Positions 7,220-12,961 of a DNA stretch of 16,727 nucleotides are shown piece after piece. The stretch lies in assembly GCA_910585565.1 (NCBI GenBank), contig CAJUFC010000211.1:1-16727 (forward strand). The letters run 5' to 3'. This DNA comes from an uncultured Eggerthellaceae bacterium (GTDB lineage Bacteria; Actinomycetota; Coriobacteriia; Coriobacteriales; Eggerthellaceae). Under the pieces are notes generated by a model. The model made no database searches. It saw only the letters and a list, made by a program, of their open reading frames with translations, and was not told the DNA's origin. Made by a program: the position numbers and the translations under genes. Position 1 is the stretch's first letter. Each line of letters opens with the position of its first letter.

Positions 7220-8707
7220 ATGGCTTTCACGGATATCCTCATAGGCATCGCCATCTACGCAGTGGTGGCGCTCGCGGTGGTGAGCGTGGCGCCCGGCTCG
7301 TGGCTTTCCCGCACGAGCGTGAGCCGCAAGACGCGCCCGGTGGTGATAGCCACCTGCATCGTCACCGTTGCGCTGTGCGTGCTGTCGATGGAGCTCAACC
7401 CGACGTGGACCGAAGGACAGCTGCTCTGGACCAACCAGTACGAGCTCATGGCAGACGCGCTGCTGAAAGGGCAGCTGCAGCTCGAGCTGCCCGTCAGTCG
7501 CGAGCTGGCTGAGATGGACAATCCGTATGACTATCGCCTGCGCAAGCTGCTGGATGTCGAGTGCCACTGGGACCACGCCTACTACGACGGGCGCTATTAC
7601 ATGTATTTCGGCGTCGTGCCGGCCGCGCTCGTGTTCGCGCCGTTCAAACTGCTGTTCGGCGTGAGCCTTCCTGCCTATCACGCCACGCAGCTGTTCGTGG
7701 CGCTGTACGTCGTCGGCCAGTTCGCGCTCTTCGGCTCGCTGCGCCGCCACTTCTTCCCCACGATGCGCATGAGCGCCTTCCTCTCGCTCACGGTGGCGTT
7801 CGCGCTCATGAGCGTATGGTTCGCCTGCGCGCATCCGGCGCTGTACTGCACTGCCATCAGCTCGGCGCTCGCTGCCGAGATCTGGAGCATCTGCTGCTTC
7901 ACGCGCGCCCTCATCGTGACGAAGAGTCGCGCACGGCAACTGGCGCTGCTCGCGCTGGGCGCGCTTTTGGGAGCGCTCGCGTTCGGATGCCGGCCGCCCG
8001 TGGCGCTCGCCAACGTCATCGTCGTGCCGGTGTTCGTGGCGCTCGTGCGACGTCATGGACCCACGCGGGCGCTGGTGGCAGATACGCTGGCATTGGCTCT
8101 GCCCTACCTCGTCGTCGGGTGCCTGCTCATGCTGTACAACTACGCGCGCTTCGACAGCCCGTTCGAGTTCGGGCAGTCCTACCAGCTCACCTTCTACGAC
8201 CAGTCCGACTACGGAGCGCGCACCATCGACCCGGCAACGGCGCTGGACAGCATCTTGCTGTTCTTGTTCAAGCCGCCGTTTGCCCGCGGGGCCTTTGGCG
8301 GCGTCTTCACCAACTTTCCCATCATCGTCGTGTCGCTGCTCGCGCTGGCGTCTGACAAGGCACGCGCAGCCCTGCACAGAAGCGGGCTTGCCTGGTTTCT
8401 GGTGGCTGCGGTGGCAGCCATCGCGCTCATCTCCATCATCGAGGCGGCGTGGTCGCCCGCCATACTCGAGCGCTACCGCATGGACGTCTATTGGATCTGC
8501 GGCCTGGTCGCCTTCGTGCTCTTCGGCTTTTGGGGGCGACGCGCTCGGAACAAGCCGCTCTTCAGCTTCCTCGTCTCCCTCGGCGCCATCGCCACGGCCC
8601 TCACCGCCATCGCCTTCTTCTTCGTGCCGCACGACTACAGCATCACCTCGAGCATGCCGGAGCTCTTGCCTCGCATCCTGAGCTGTCTCACCTTCGGGCT
8701 TGTCTAG
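7220..8707 (+). CDS. Polytopic membrane protein, GT-C glycosyltransferase-like
   Basis: I do not recognise a named gene. The 495-residue product has about ten hydrophobic segments, including residues 5-25, 40-57, 130-148, 155-172, 185-203, 242-256, 262-277, 287-306, 390-408, 425-438 and 450-470. A large extracytoplasmic loop (60-128) contains NQYELMADALLKGQL, ENPYD-like MDNPYDYRLR and a tyrosine-rich WDHAYYDGRYYMYFGVVP. Later segments YNYARFDSPFEFGQSYQLT and ILERYRMDVYW also look conserved. This pattern resembles uncharacterised actinobacterial and firmicute proteins often labelled family-39-like, which would use a lipid-linked sugar donor to decorate envelope polymers. That function is inference. 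The ATG at 7220 is chosen because the frame upstream runs into the tRNA; no ribosome-binding site is visible. The gene stands alone. Confidence 0.7.
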   Translation: MAFTDILIGIAIYAVVALAVVSVAPGSWLSRTSVSRKTRPVVIATCIVTVALCVLSMELNPTWTEGQLLWTNQYELMADALLKGQLQLELPVSRELAEMDNPYDYRLRKLLDVECHWDHAYYDGRYYMYFGVVPAALVFAPFKLLFGVSLPAYHATQLFVALYVVGQFALFGSLRRHFFPTMRMSAFLSLTVAFALMSVWFACAHPALYCTAISSALAAEIWSICCFTRALIVTKSRARQLALLALGALLGALAFGCRPPVALANVIVVPVFVALVRRHGPTRALVADTLALALPYLVVGCLLMLYNYARFDSPFEFGQSYQLTFYDQSDYGARTIDPATALDSILLFLFKPPFARGAFGGVFTNFPIIVVSLLALASDKARAALHRSGLAWFLVAAVAAIALISIIEAAWSPAILERYRMDVYWICGLVAFVLFGFWGRRARNKPLFSFLVSLGAIATALTAIAFFFVPHDYSITSSMPELLPRILSCLTFGLV

Positions 8708-8762
8708 CCGCCGCTCGCTCCCCAACGACACTCGCCCGCCCCGTCGTCCCACAAAGTGCAAA

Positions 8763-8782
8763 AAGTTCACCTCTGCTAACTT
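8763..8782. promoter_or_regulatory. Feo operator copy 1
   Basis: AAGTTCAC-CTCT-GCTAACTT is an 8+4+8 palindrome with 6 of 8 complementary pairs. It lies 15 nt upstream of the TTGACA -35 of feoA1. It has the same architecture as the sites at 8825 and 9553. Binding by the DtxR-type protein encoded at 12425 is inferred. Confidence 0.55.
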
Positions 8783-8797
8783 TTTTGCCGAAACCGG

Positions 8798-8826
8798 TTG
8801 ACAGCCATCTGCGGGAAGGCAAAAAT
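8798..8826 (+). promoter_or_regulatory. feoA1 promoter
   Basis: A perfect -35 TTGACA (8798-8803) is followed, 17 nt later, by AAAAAT (8821-8826), a 4-of-6 match to the -10. Transcription would begin near 8833, leaving a leader of about 70 nt. The -10 touches the second operator (8825-8844), so a bound protein would block polymerase. Confidence 0.6.
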
Positions 8827-8844
8827 GTTAACTGTGGTTAACAA
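8825..8844. promoter_or_regulatory. Feo operator copy 2
   Basis: ATGTTAAC-TGTG-GTTAACAA is an 8+4+8 palindrome whose inner seven pairs are perfect. It overlaps the -10 and expected start of the feoA1 promoter, the classic position for repression. Its start lies 62 bp, about six helical turns, from copy 1, so two bound dimers would sit on the same DNA face. Confidence 0.65.
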
Positions 8845-8901
8845 GTCTGTTTTCGACGACGCGCCACCTGGTCGCGTCCGACTGAAACGCATGGAGACAA
8901 C

Positions 8902-9183
8902 ATGGAAAGCACAATGACCTTGAACATGCCAGCAAGCTCCGCCCGCAACGCCGCGGTAGCCACTCAGCAAATGCCGCTCACGTTTCTGCGTGCAGGCGAA
9001 GAAGCGCGCGTCGTGAAGGTGCGTGGCAAGGGAGACGTGCATCACCACCTGGAAAACCTAGGGTTTGTGCCAGGAGCAGCACTGCGCGTCGTCTCAGAGC
9101 ATGGCGGCAACCTCATCATCGAGGTCAAAGGGTCGCAGATCGCCCTTGATCGCTCCGCTGCGTCGAAGGTGATAACAGGCTAA
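8902..9183 (+). CDS. feoA: FeoA-domain protein 1
   Basis: FeoA proteins are small cytoplasmic SH3-like proteins needed for ferrous iron uptake by FeoB. This one has 93 residues, slightly longer than the usual 75-85, because of a roughly 24-residue N-terminal extension rich in Ala, Ser and Met. The FeoA core runs from about residue 25 to 93: MPLTFLRAGEEARVVKV, then HHHLENLGFVPGAALRVVSE, then NLIIEVKGSQIALDRSAASKV. The ATG at 8902 follows GGAG with a 5-nt spacer; an ATG at 8914 is an alternative. It is first in the feo locus, directly behind the operator-flanked promoter, and is followed 82 nt later by a second feoA. Two intercistronic hairpins lie in between. Confidence 0.92.
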   Translation: MESTMTLNMPASSARNAAVATQQMPLTFLRAGEEARVVKVRGKGDVHHHLENLGFVPGAALRVVSEHGGNLIIEVKGSQIALDRSAASKVITG

Positions 9184-9191
9184 GCGCCGCC

Positions 9192-9235
9192 GGGTGCGCC
9201 CCTGCACCCCTTCCCTTGCGCCCGCAGACCGCGGG
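9192..9235 (+). other. Two small hairpins between the feoA genes
   Basis: GGGTGC (9192-9197) pairs with GCACCC (9204-9209). CCCGC (9221-9225) pairs with GCGGG (9231-9235). Neither has a proper U tract, so partial attenuation or mRNA processing between the cistrons is more likely than full termination. Confidence 0.4.
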
Positions 9236-9265
9236 TCATCTATCCACCAACGCGAAAGGCAGGAC

Positions 9266-9499
9266 ATGACTGAAACGGAGAAGACGCTGCGCGATGTGCC
9301 CGTCGGCGAGCGCGTCACCGTCGTTAGGATCACCGGCGACGGTGCCATCAAGCGGCGCATCATGGACATGGGCATCACGAAGCGCGCCACGATCGATGTG
9401 CGCAAGGTGGCGCCTCTGGGCGACCCCATCGAAGTCACCGTGCGCGGATTCGAGCTGTCGCTGCGCAAGGACGAAGCGCAAAACGTCATCGTCGAATAG
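9266..9499 (+). CDS. feoA: FeoA-domain protein 2
   Basis: This is a second, divergent FeoA-like protein of 77 residues, the standard size. It shows the typical order: VPVGERVTVVRITGDGAIKRRIMDMGI, then a conserved turn, then APLGDPIEVTVRGFELSLRKDEAQNVIVE. The motif PLGDPIEVxVRGxxLSLR is the best-conserved part of the family. The ATG at 9266 is preceded by AAAGGCAGGA; the frame is open upstream to 9194 but without a ribosome-binding site or family similarity. A terminator follows, so the two feoA genes may form their own short transcript. The two FeoA proteins differ strongly in sequence, so they probably do not simply substitute for each other; one may carry the structural role and the other a regulatory one. 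That is inference. Confidence 0.94.
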   Translation: MTETEKTLRDVPVGERVTVVRITGDGAIKRRIMDMGITKRATIDVRKVAPLGDPIEVTVRGFELSLRKDEAQNVIVE

Positions 9500-9523
9500 C
9501 CTCTCCTCGATGGCCGAGCCCCC

Positions 9524-9544
9524 AAGCGCGCGTGCGCTTTTTTT
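9524..9544 (+). terminator. Rho-independent terminator after feoA2
   Basis: AAGCGC (9524-9529) and GCGCTT (9534-9539) pair around a 4-nt loop, and seven consecutive Ts (9538-9544) follow. It lies 25 nt after the feoA2 stop and before the third operator. It would separate feoA1-feoA2 transcripts from feoB, at least partly. Confidence 0.75.
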
Positions 9545-9552
9545 AGCCCCAC

Positions 9553-9572
9553 AAGTTAGCCAAGGTTAACTT
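9553..9572. promoter_or_regulatory. Feo operator copy 3, in front of feoB
   Basis: AAGTTAGC-CAAG-GTTAACTT is an 8+4+8 palindrome with 7 of 8 complementary pairs, the best-matched of the three over its full length. It lies just past the terminator and 66 nt before feoB, overlapping the likely -35. It implies that feoB has its own regulated promoter. Confidence 0.65.
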
Positions 9573-9592
9573 ATTGTTTGCCCACCCATACT
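9566..9592 (+). promoter_or_regulatory. Candidate feoB promoter
   Basis: TTAACT (9566-9571, 4 of 6) and CATACT (9587-9592, 4 of 6) lie 15 nt apart. The spacing is short and the matches moderate. The main argument is position: between a terminator and feoB, with operator copy 3 over the -35. Confidence 0.35.
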
Positions 9593-9638
9593 GCACGAAC
9601 CTGGGAAAGGCGCCCAGGAAAGAAAGGAAGAGCGAAGC

Positions 9639-12005
9639 ATGACACTCAACATTGCTCTTGCCGGCAACCCGAACTGCGGCAAGACGACATTGTTCAACGA
9701 TCTCACCGGAGCCAGCCAGTACGTTGGCAACTGGCCCGGTGTGACCGTTGAGAAGAAGCAGGGCTCCTGCAAGCGCCGAAAAGACGTCGGCATCACCGAC
9801 TTGCCTGGCGTCTACTCCTTGTCTCCCTATACGCCCGAAGAGATCGTCACCCGCGACTACCTGATGAGCGGACATCCCGACGTCGTCATCAACATCGTGG
9901 ACGCCACCAATCTCGAGCGCAACCTCTACCTCACCACCCAAATCATCGACTTGGGCGTGCCGGTGGTGATCGCCCTCAACATGATGGACCTCATCAAGAA
10001 GAACGGGGACGCCATCGACGTCGCCGAGCTCAGCCGGCACCTCGGCTGCCCCGTCGTCGAGATTTCGGCCCTCAAGGGACGCGGCATAGACGAGCTCCTG
10101 GATGCTGCCGAGAAGGCTGCCGCACAGACGGGCGCCTCGTCTGCTCAGCTTCGCTTTGCCGATGAGGTGGAAGACGCCCTCAGCCAGATCACCGACGTTC
10201 TCGGCGACCGCGTCGAGGCCGGCAAGGAGCGCTGGCACGCCATCAAGCTCCTCGAAGGCGAGCAGATGACGACCGAGGCGCTTGGCCTTCCCGCCGAAGA
10301 CCTCGAGCGCATCGCCGCCGTTCGCGAAGCGCTCGAGGTCTCCCAAGACGACGATGCGGAGTCCATCATCACGAACGAGCGCTACGACGCGCTCTCCGCC
10401 GTTCACGACCGATGCGTGAGGCGGTCAGCCAAGGGCCTCACCACGACTCAGAAGATCGACCGCGTAGTGACCAACCGCGTGCTGGGCATCCCCATCTTCG
10501 TCGCCATCATGTTCGCGGTGTACTTCTTGGCCGTGTCGGTCGGCGGCGGTATCGTCACCGATTGGGCCAATGACGGCATCTCTGGCGACGGCTGGCTCTA
10601 CACCGGCCAAGAGGCCTACGACGAGGCCGTGGCGGCATGGGAGGAAGAGCTTGCCGCCGCCGAAGAGTCAGGCGCATCTGATGTGGCCCTCACCGCCATC
10701 GAGGAGGCAGAGCCAGACCCGGCAAGCGGCGAATACGGGCTGTGGATACCGGGGCTAGCGCCCATCGCGACCGATGCCCTCGAGGCGGCAGGCGCCGCAC
10801 CTTGGGTCGTGAGCCTCGTCGTCGACGGCATCATCGCCGGCGTCGGCGCCGTCATCGGGTTCATTCCGCAGCTCGTCATCTTGTTCCTCTTGCTTGGGTT
10901 CCTCGAGGGCTGCGGCTACATGGCGCGCGTGGCGTTCATCATGGACCGCATCTTCCGTCGGTTCGGGCTGTCAGGCAAAAGCTTCATCCCCATGCTGATC
11001 GCGTCGGGCTGCGGCGTGCCGGCCGTCATGGCGACCAAGACCATCGAAAACGAGAAGGACCGTCGCATGACCATCATGACGACGACCATGATCCCGTGCG
11101 GCGCCAAGCTGCCCATCATCGCGCTGGTCTTCGGCGCGCTGGCCGGCAGCGACTACACCGCCACCTGGTGGGTGGCGCCGCTTTTCTACTTCCTCGGACT
11201 GGCCGCCATCATCATCTCCTGCATCATCCTCAAGAAGTTCAAGGCCTTCGCCGGAGACTCGGCCCCCTTCATCATGGAGCTGCCGCAATACCACCTGCCC
11301 ACGATCAAAAGCGTGCTGCTGTCGATGTGGGAGCGCGTGAAGAGCTACGTGGTCAAGGCCGGCACCATCATCTTCCTGTCCACCATCGTCATCTGGTTCC
11401 TCATGAACTTCGGCGTATACGAGGGCACCTTCGGGCTGCTTGACACCGAGGTGGACGGATACCTCGACTACAGCCTCATGGCAGGCCTCGGCAGCCTCAT
11501 GGCATGGCTGTTCGCGCCCCTTGGCTTTGGCAGCTGGGAGGCCACCGTCACCTCCATCACCGGGCTCGTCGCCAAGGAGAACGTCGTCGCCACCGTCGGC
11601 ATCCTCACCAGTCTCGGCGAGGCGGGCGAGACCGACCCGTCGCTGTGGGAGGGCTTTGCGCTCATGCTCGGTGGCGGCTCGGCAGCCATCATGGCGTTTT
11701 GCGCCTTCAACCTCCTGTGCGCGCCCTGCTTCGCCGCCATCGGCACCATCCGCCGCCAGATGGCGTCGGCCAAGTGGACCTGGGCCACGATCGGCTATAT
11801 GTGCGCATTCGCCTGGGGCGTGGCGCTCATGATCTACCAGTTCGTCGGCTTGGCCACCGGAGAAGTGACGTTCAGCGTGTGGACGGTGGCCGCGCTCGCA
11901 GCGGCAGCAGGGCTTGCGTTCCTGCTGTTCCGCCCCACGCCAAAGCGCGAGAGCGCCCAAGAATCACCAGCGGCTCTGATTCAGGAGCTCAAGGACGCCG
12001 CCTAG
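9639..12005 (+). CDS. feoB: Ferrous iron transporter FeoB
   Basis: FeoB is the inner-membrane Fe(II) transporter with a cytoplasmic G domain. The 788-residue protein begins with G1 GNPNCGKTT (residues 9-17), G3 DLPG (54-57), G4 NMMD (114-117) and G5 SALKG (143-147). A helical GDI-like spacer follows to about 265. The membrane part shows the Gate hallmarks: FLEGCGYMARVAFIMDR, SGCGVPAVMATKTIEN, IPCGAKLPIIALVFGALAG, and ITGLVAKENVVATVG. Between the first helix and the first Gate helix (about residues 305-370) is an acidic extracytoplasmic segment rich in Glu and Ala, roughly 50 residues longer than in E. coli FeoB. AAAGGAAGAG precedes the ATG. It appears to have its own operator-covered promoter, and is followed by a structured RNA, a small cysteine-rich partner and a metal-responsive regulator. 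Identification is firm. Confidence 0.97.
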   Translation: MTLNIALAGNPNCGKTTLFNDLTGASQYVGNWPGVTVEKKQGSCKRRKDVGITDLPGVYSLSPYTPEEIVTRDYLMSGHPDVVINIVDATNLERNLYLTTQIIDLGVPVVIALNMMDLIKKNGDAIDVAELSRHLGCPVVEISALKGRGIDELLDAAEKAAAQTGASSAQLRFADEVEDALSQITDVLGDRVEAGKERWHAIKLLEGEQMTTEALGLPAEDLERIAAVREALEVSQDDDAESIITNERYDALSAVHDRCVRRSAKGLTTTQKIDRVVTNRVLGIPIFVAIMFAVYFLAVSVGGGIVTDWANDGISGDGWLYTGQEAYDEAVAAWEEELAAAEESGASDVALTAIEEAEPDPASGEYGLWIPGLAPIATDALEAAGAAPWVVSLVVDGIIAGVGAVIGFIPQLVILFLLLGFLEGCGYMARVAFIMDRIFRRFGLSGKSFIPMLIASGCGVPAVMATKTIENEKDRRMTIMTTTMIPCGAKLPIIALVFGALAGSDYTATWWVAPLFYFLGLAAIIISCIILKKFKAFAGDSAPFIMELPQYHLPTIKSVLLSMWERVKSYVVKAGTIIFLSTIVIWFLMNFGVYEGTFGLLDTEVDGYLDYSLMAGLGSLMAWLFAPLGFGSWEATVTSITGLVAKENVVATVGILTSLGEAGETDPSLWEGFALMLGGGSAAIMAFCAFNLLCAPCFAAIGTIRRQMASAKWTWATIGYMCAFAWGVALMIYQFVGLATGEVTFSVWTVAALAAAAGLAFLLFRPTPKRESAQESPAALIQELKDAA

Positions 12006-12056
12006 GCACCAGCAAGCCGCCCCCGTCCACGCGAGCCGCCTCAAGCCGCTAACGGC

Positions 12057-12115
12057 AGGATGGCGCCCCTCCTGTTCCGAGGCGCGCCATCCTCTCACAG
12101 GCGTGCCTCGGAACG
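12057..12115 (+). ncRNA. Interleaved stems, possible H-type pseudoknot or RNA switch
   Basis: Two perfect 10-bp pairings interleave in the 141-nt gap after feoB. Stem 1 pairs AGGATGGCGC (12057-12066) with GCGCCATCCT (12084-12093). Stem 2 pairs GTTCCGAGGC (12074-12083) with GCCTCGGAAC (12105-12114). The order left1-left2-right1-right2 with no base between left2 and right1 is the layout of a coaxially stacked pseudoknot (loops 7, 0 and 11 nt). Alternatively stem 2 extends inward to 14 bp (12074-12087 / 12101-12114, one G-U) and excludes stem 1. There is no U tract. The ribosome-binding site of the next gene lies about 15 nt further on. The pairing is directly seen; function is inference. Confidence 0.55.
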
Positions 12116-12146
12116 ACCGAGAAAGAACCGAGAAAGGACTGCTTCC

Positions 12147-12416
12147 ATGCTGCAAGAGATCGCCATCACCCCTGCCACCGTCGTGGTCGTCGCGCTCGTC
12201 GCGGCATGGGCGGCGTGGGCCATCCGCCGCCTTGCGCGCCGCGGCCTTTGCGACTGTTCAGACAAATGCGACGGGTGCAGCGGCAAAGGCGCGTGCAGCT
12301 GCGGCACGCACGGCGAGCGCACCGGCTGCGCGCATGCATGCTCACATGGCACCTGCCAAGGCTGCCCAGCAGTGCTACCATTGCACAGAAAGGGTTGCGA
12401 CGAGGGCAGGAGTTAG
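12147..12416 (+). CDS. FeoB-associated cysteine-rich membrane protein
   Basis: This 89-residue protein has a single N-terminal membrane helix (about residues 8-25, ATVVVVALVAAWAAWAI) followed by a positive RRLARR stop, then a cysteine-rich tail. That layout matches the small proteins found behind feoB in many anaerobes (PF12669-like, FeoB-associated Cys-rich membrane protein), sometimes discussed as FeoC substitutes. The tail holds 11 cysteines and several histidines in about 57 residues, including CDC, CDGC and CQGC. It is expected to face the cytoplasm, given the arginines after the helix, and could bind iron or a cluster for FeoB. Metal binding is inferred. AAAGGA lies 8 nt before the ATG at 12147. 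The next gene begins 8 nt past its stop, so the two are probably translated together. Confidence 0.8.
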   Translation: MLQEIAITPATVVVVALVAAWAAWAIRRLARRGLCDCSDKCDGCSGKGACSCGTHGERTGCAHACSHGTCQGCPAVLPLHRKGCDEGRS

Positions 12417-12424
12417 CAAAGCCT

Positions 12425-12805
12425 ATGGATATGCTTTCCATGACGCATGAGGACTATCTCGAGGCGATGGTCATGCTGGGCGCGGACAAGACGCAGTCTG
12501 TCCGCGCCGTCGACGTGGCGGAAAAGATGGGCGTCTCCAAGGCATCGGTCAGCAAGGCCGTCGCAGTCCTCAAGGAGAAGGGCTTCGTCAGTCAGCCCTA
12601 CTATGGCGACATCACCCTCACCGATGACGGCGTGGCCTATGGCAACAAGGTGCTCGACCGCCACCAGGCGCTGACGCTATTCCTGCACAAGGCCGTCGGC
12701 ATCGACCTCAAGACGGCCGAGGAGGAGGCATGCAAGATGGAGCACGCCATCTCAGACGACTCCTTCGAGAAGTGGGTCGCCTTTATCCGGTCGTTAAATC
12801 TTTAA
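12425..12805 (+). CDS. DtxR/MntR-family metal-dependent repressor
   Basis: The 126-residue protein has the DtxR winged-helix N-terminus: MTHEDYLEAM, then a helix-turn-helix (VRAVDVAEKMGVSKASVSKAVAVLKEKGFV, about residues 25-54), then the wing YYGDITLTDDG. The dimerisation and metal-binding half includes DRHQALTLFL (His80) and EEEACKMEHAIS with Cys103, Glu106 and His107. This C-x-x-E-H set matches Cys102/Glu105/His106 of iron-sensing DtxR rather than the Glu of manganese-sensing MntR. There is no C-terminal SH3-like domain, so it is the short, MntR-sized form. The ATG at 12425 follows AGGAG at a long 12-nt spacing; ATGs at 12431 and 12440 are alternatives. It closes the feo locus and is the natural candidate to bind the three palindromes. 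It ends in tandem stops, TAA TAG. Confidence 0.9.
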   Translation: MDMLSMTHEDYLEAMVMLGADKTQSVRAVDVAEKMGVSKASVSKAVAVLKEKGFVSQPYYGDITLTDDGVAYGNKVLDRHQALTLFLHKAVGIDLKTAEEEACKMEHAISDDSFEKWVAFIRSLNL

Positions 12806-12831
12806 TAGAGAAAACAGTTCTGGTCGCCGCA

Positions 12832-12948
12832 ACGCAGCGAGAAGCGCCGCAGTGCCCGAGATTGGAGCGTCTCACGGCCGAGCAGCCTTTGCGCTGTGAG
12901 GGCAAGTGAGAAAGCGCCAAGATTGGGTGCTGCGGCGCTTCGCAGCGT
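12832..12948. repeat. Long imperfect inverted repeat between convergent operons
   Basis: The segment 12832-12865 is complementary, with a few mismatches and one extra base, to 12917-12948. The perfect core is AAGCGCCGCAG (12842-12852) against CTGCGGCGCTT (12930-12940). An inner alternative hairpin pairs AAGCGCC (12912-12918) with GGCGCTT (12934-12940). The repeat fills the 156-nt gap between the ends of the repressor gene and the paaK gene, so a bidirectional terminator is the simplest reading. No strong U tract is present on either strand, and about 50 nt separate the long arms. Confidence 0.6.
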
Positions 12949-12961
12949 GTAGCCCAAACCT

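Noticed and set aside
7208..8770. Long minus-strand open frame opposite the membrane protein
   Set aside because: The translation is charged low-complexity sequence typical of an antisense shadow; the plus frame has regular membrane helices.
10971..11960. Minus-strand open frame opposite feoB
   Set aside because: It is antisense to the conserved Gate region of FeoB and has the composition of a shadow.
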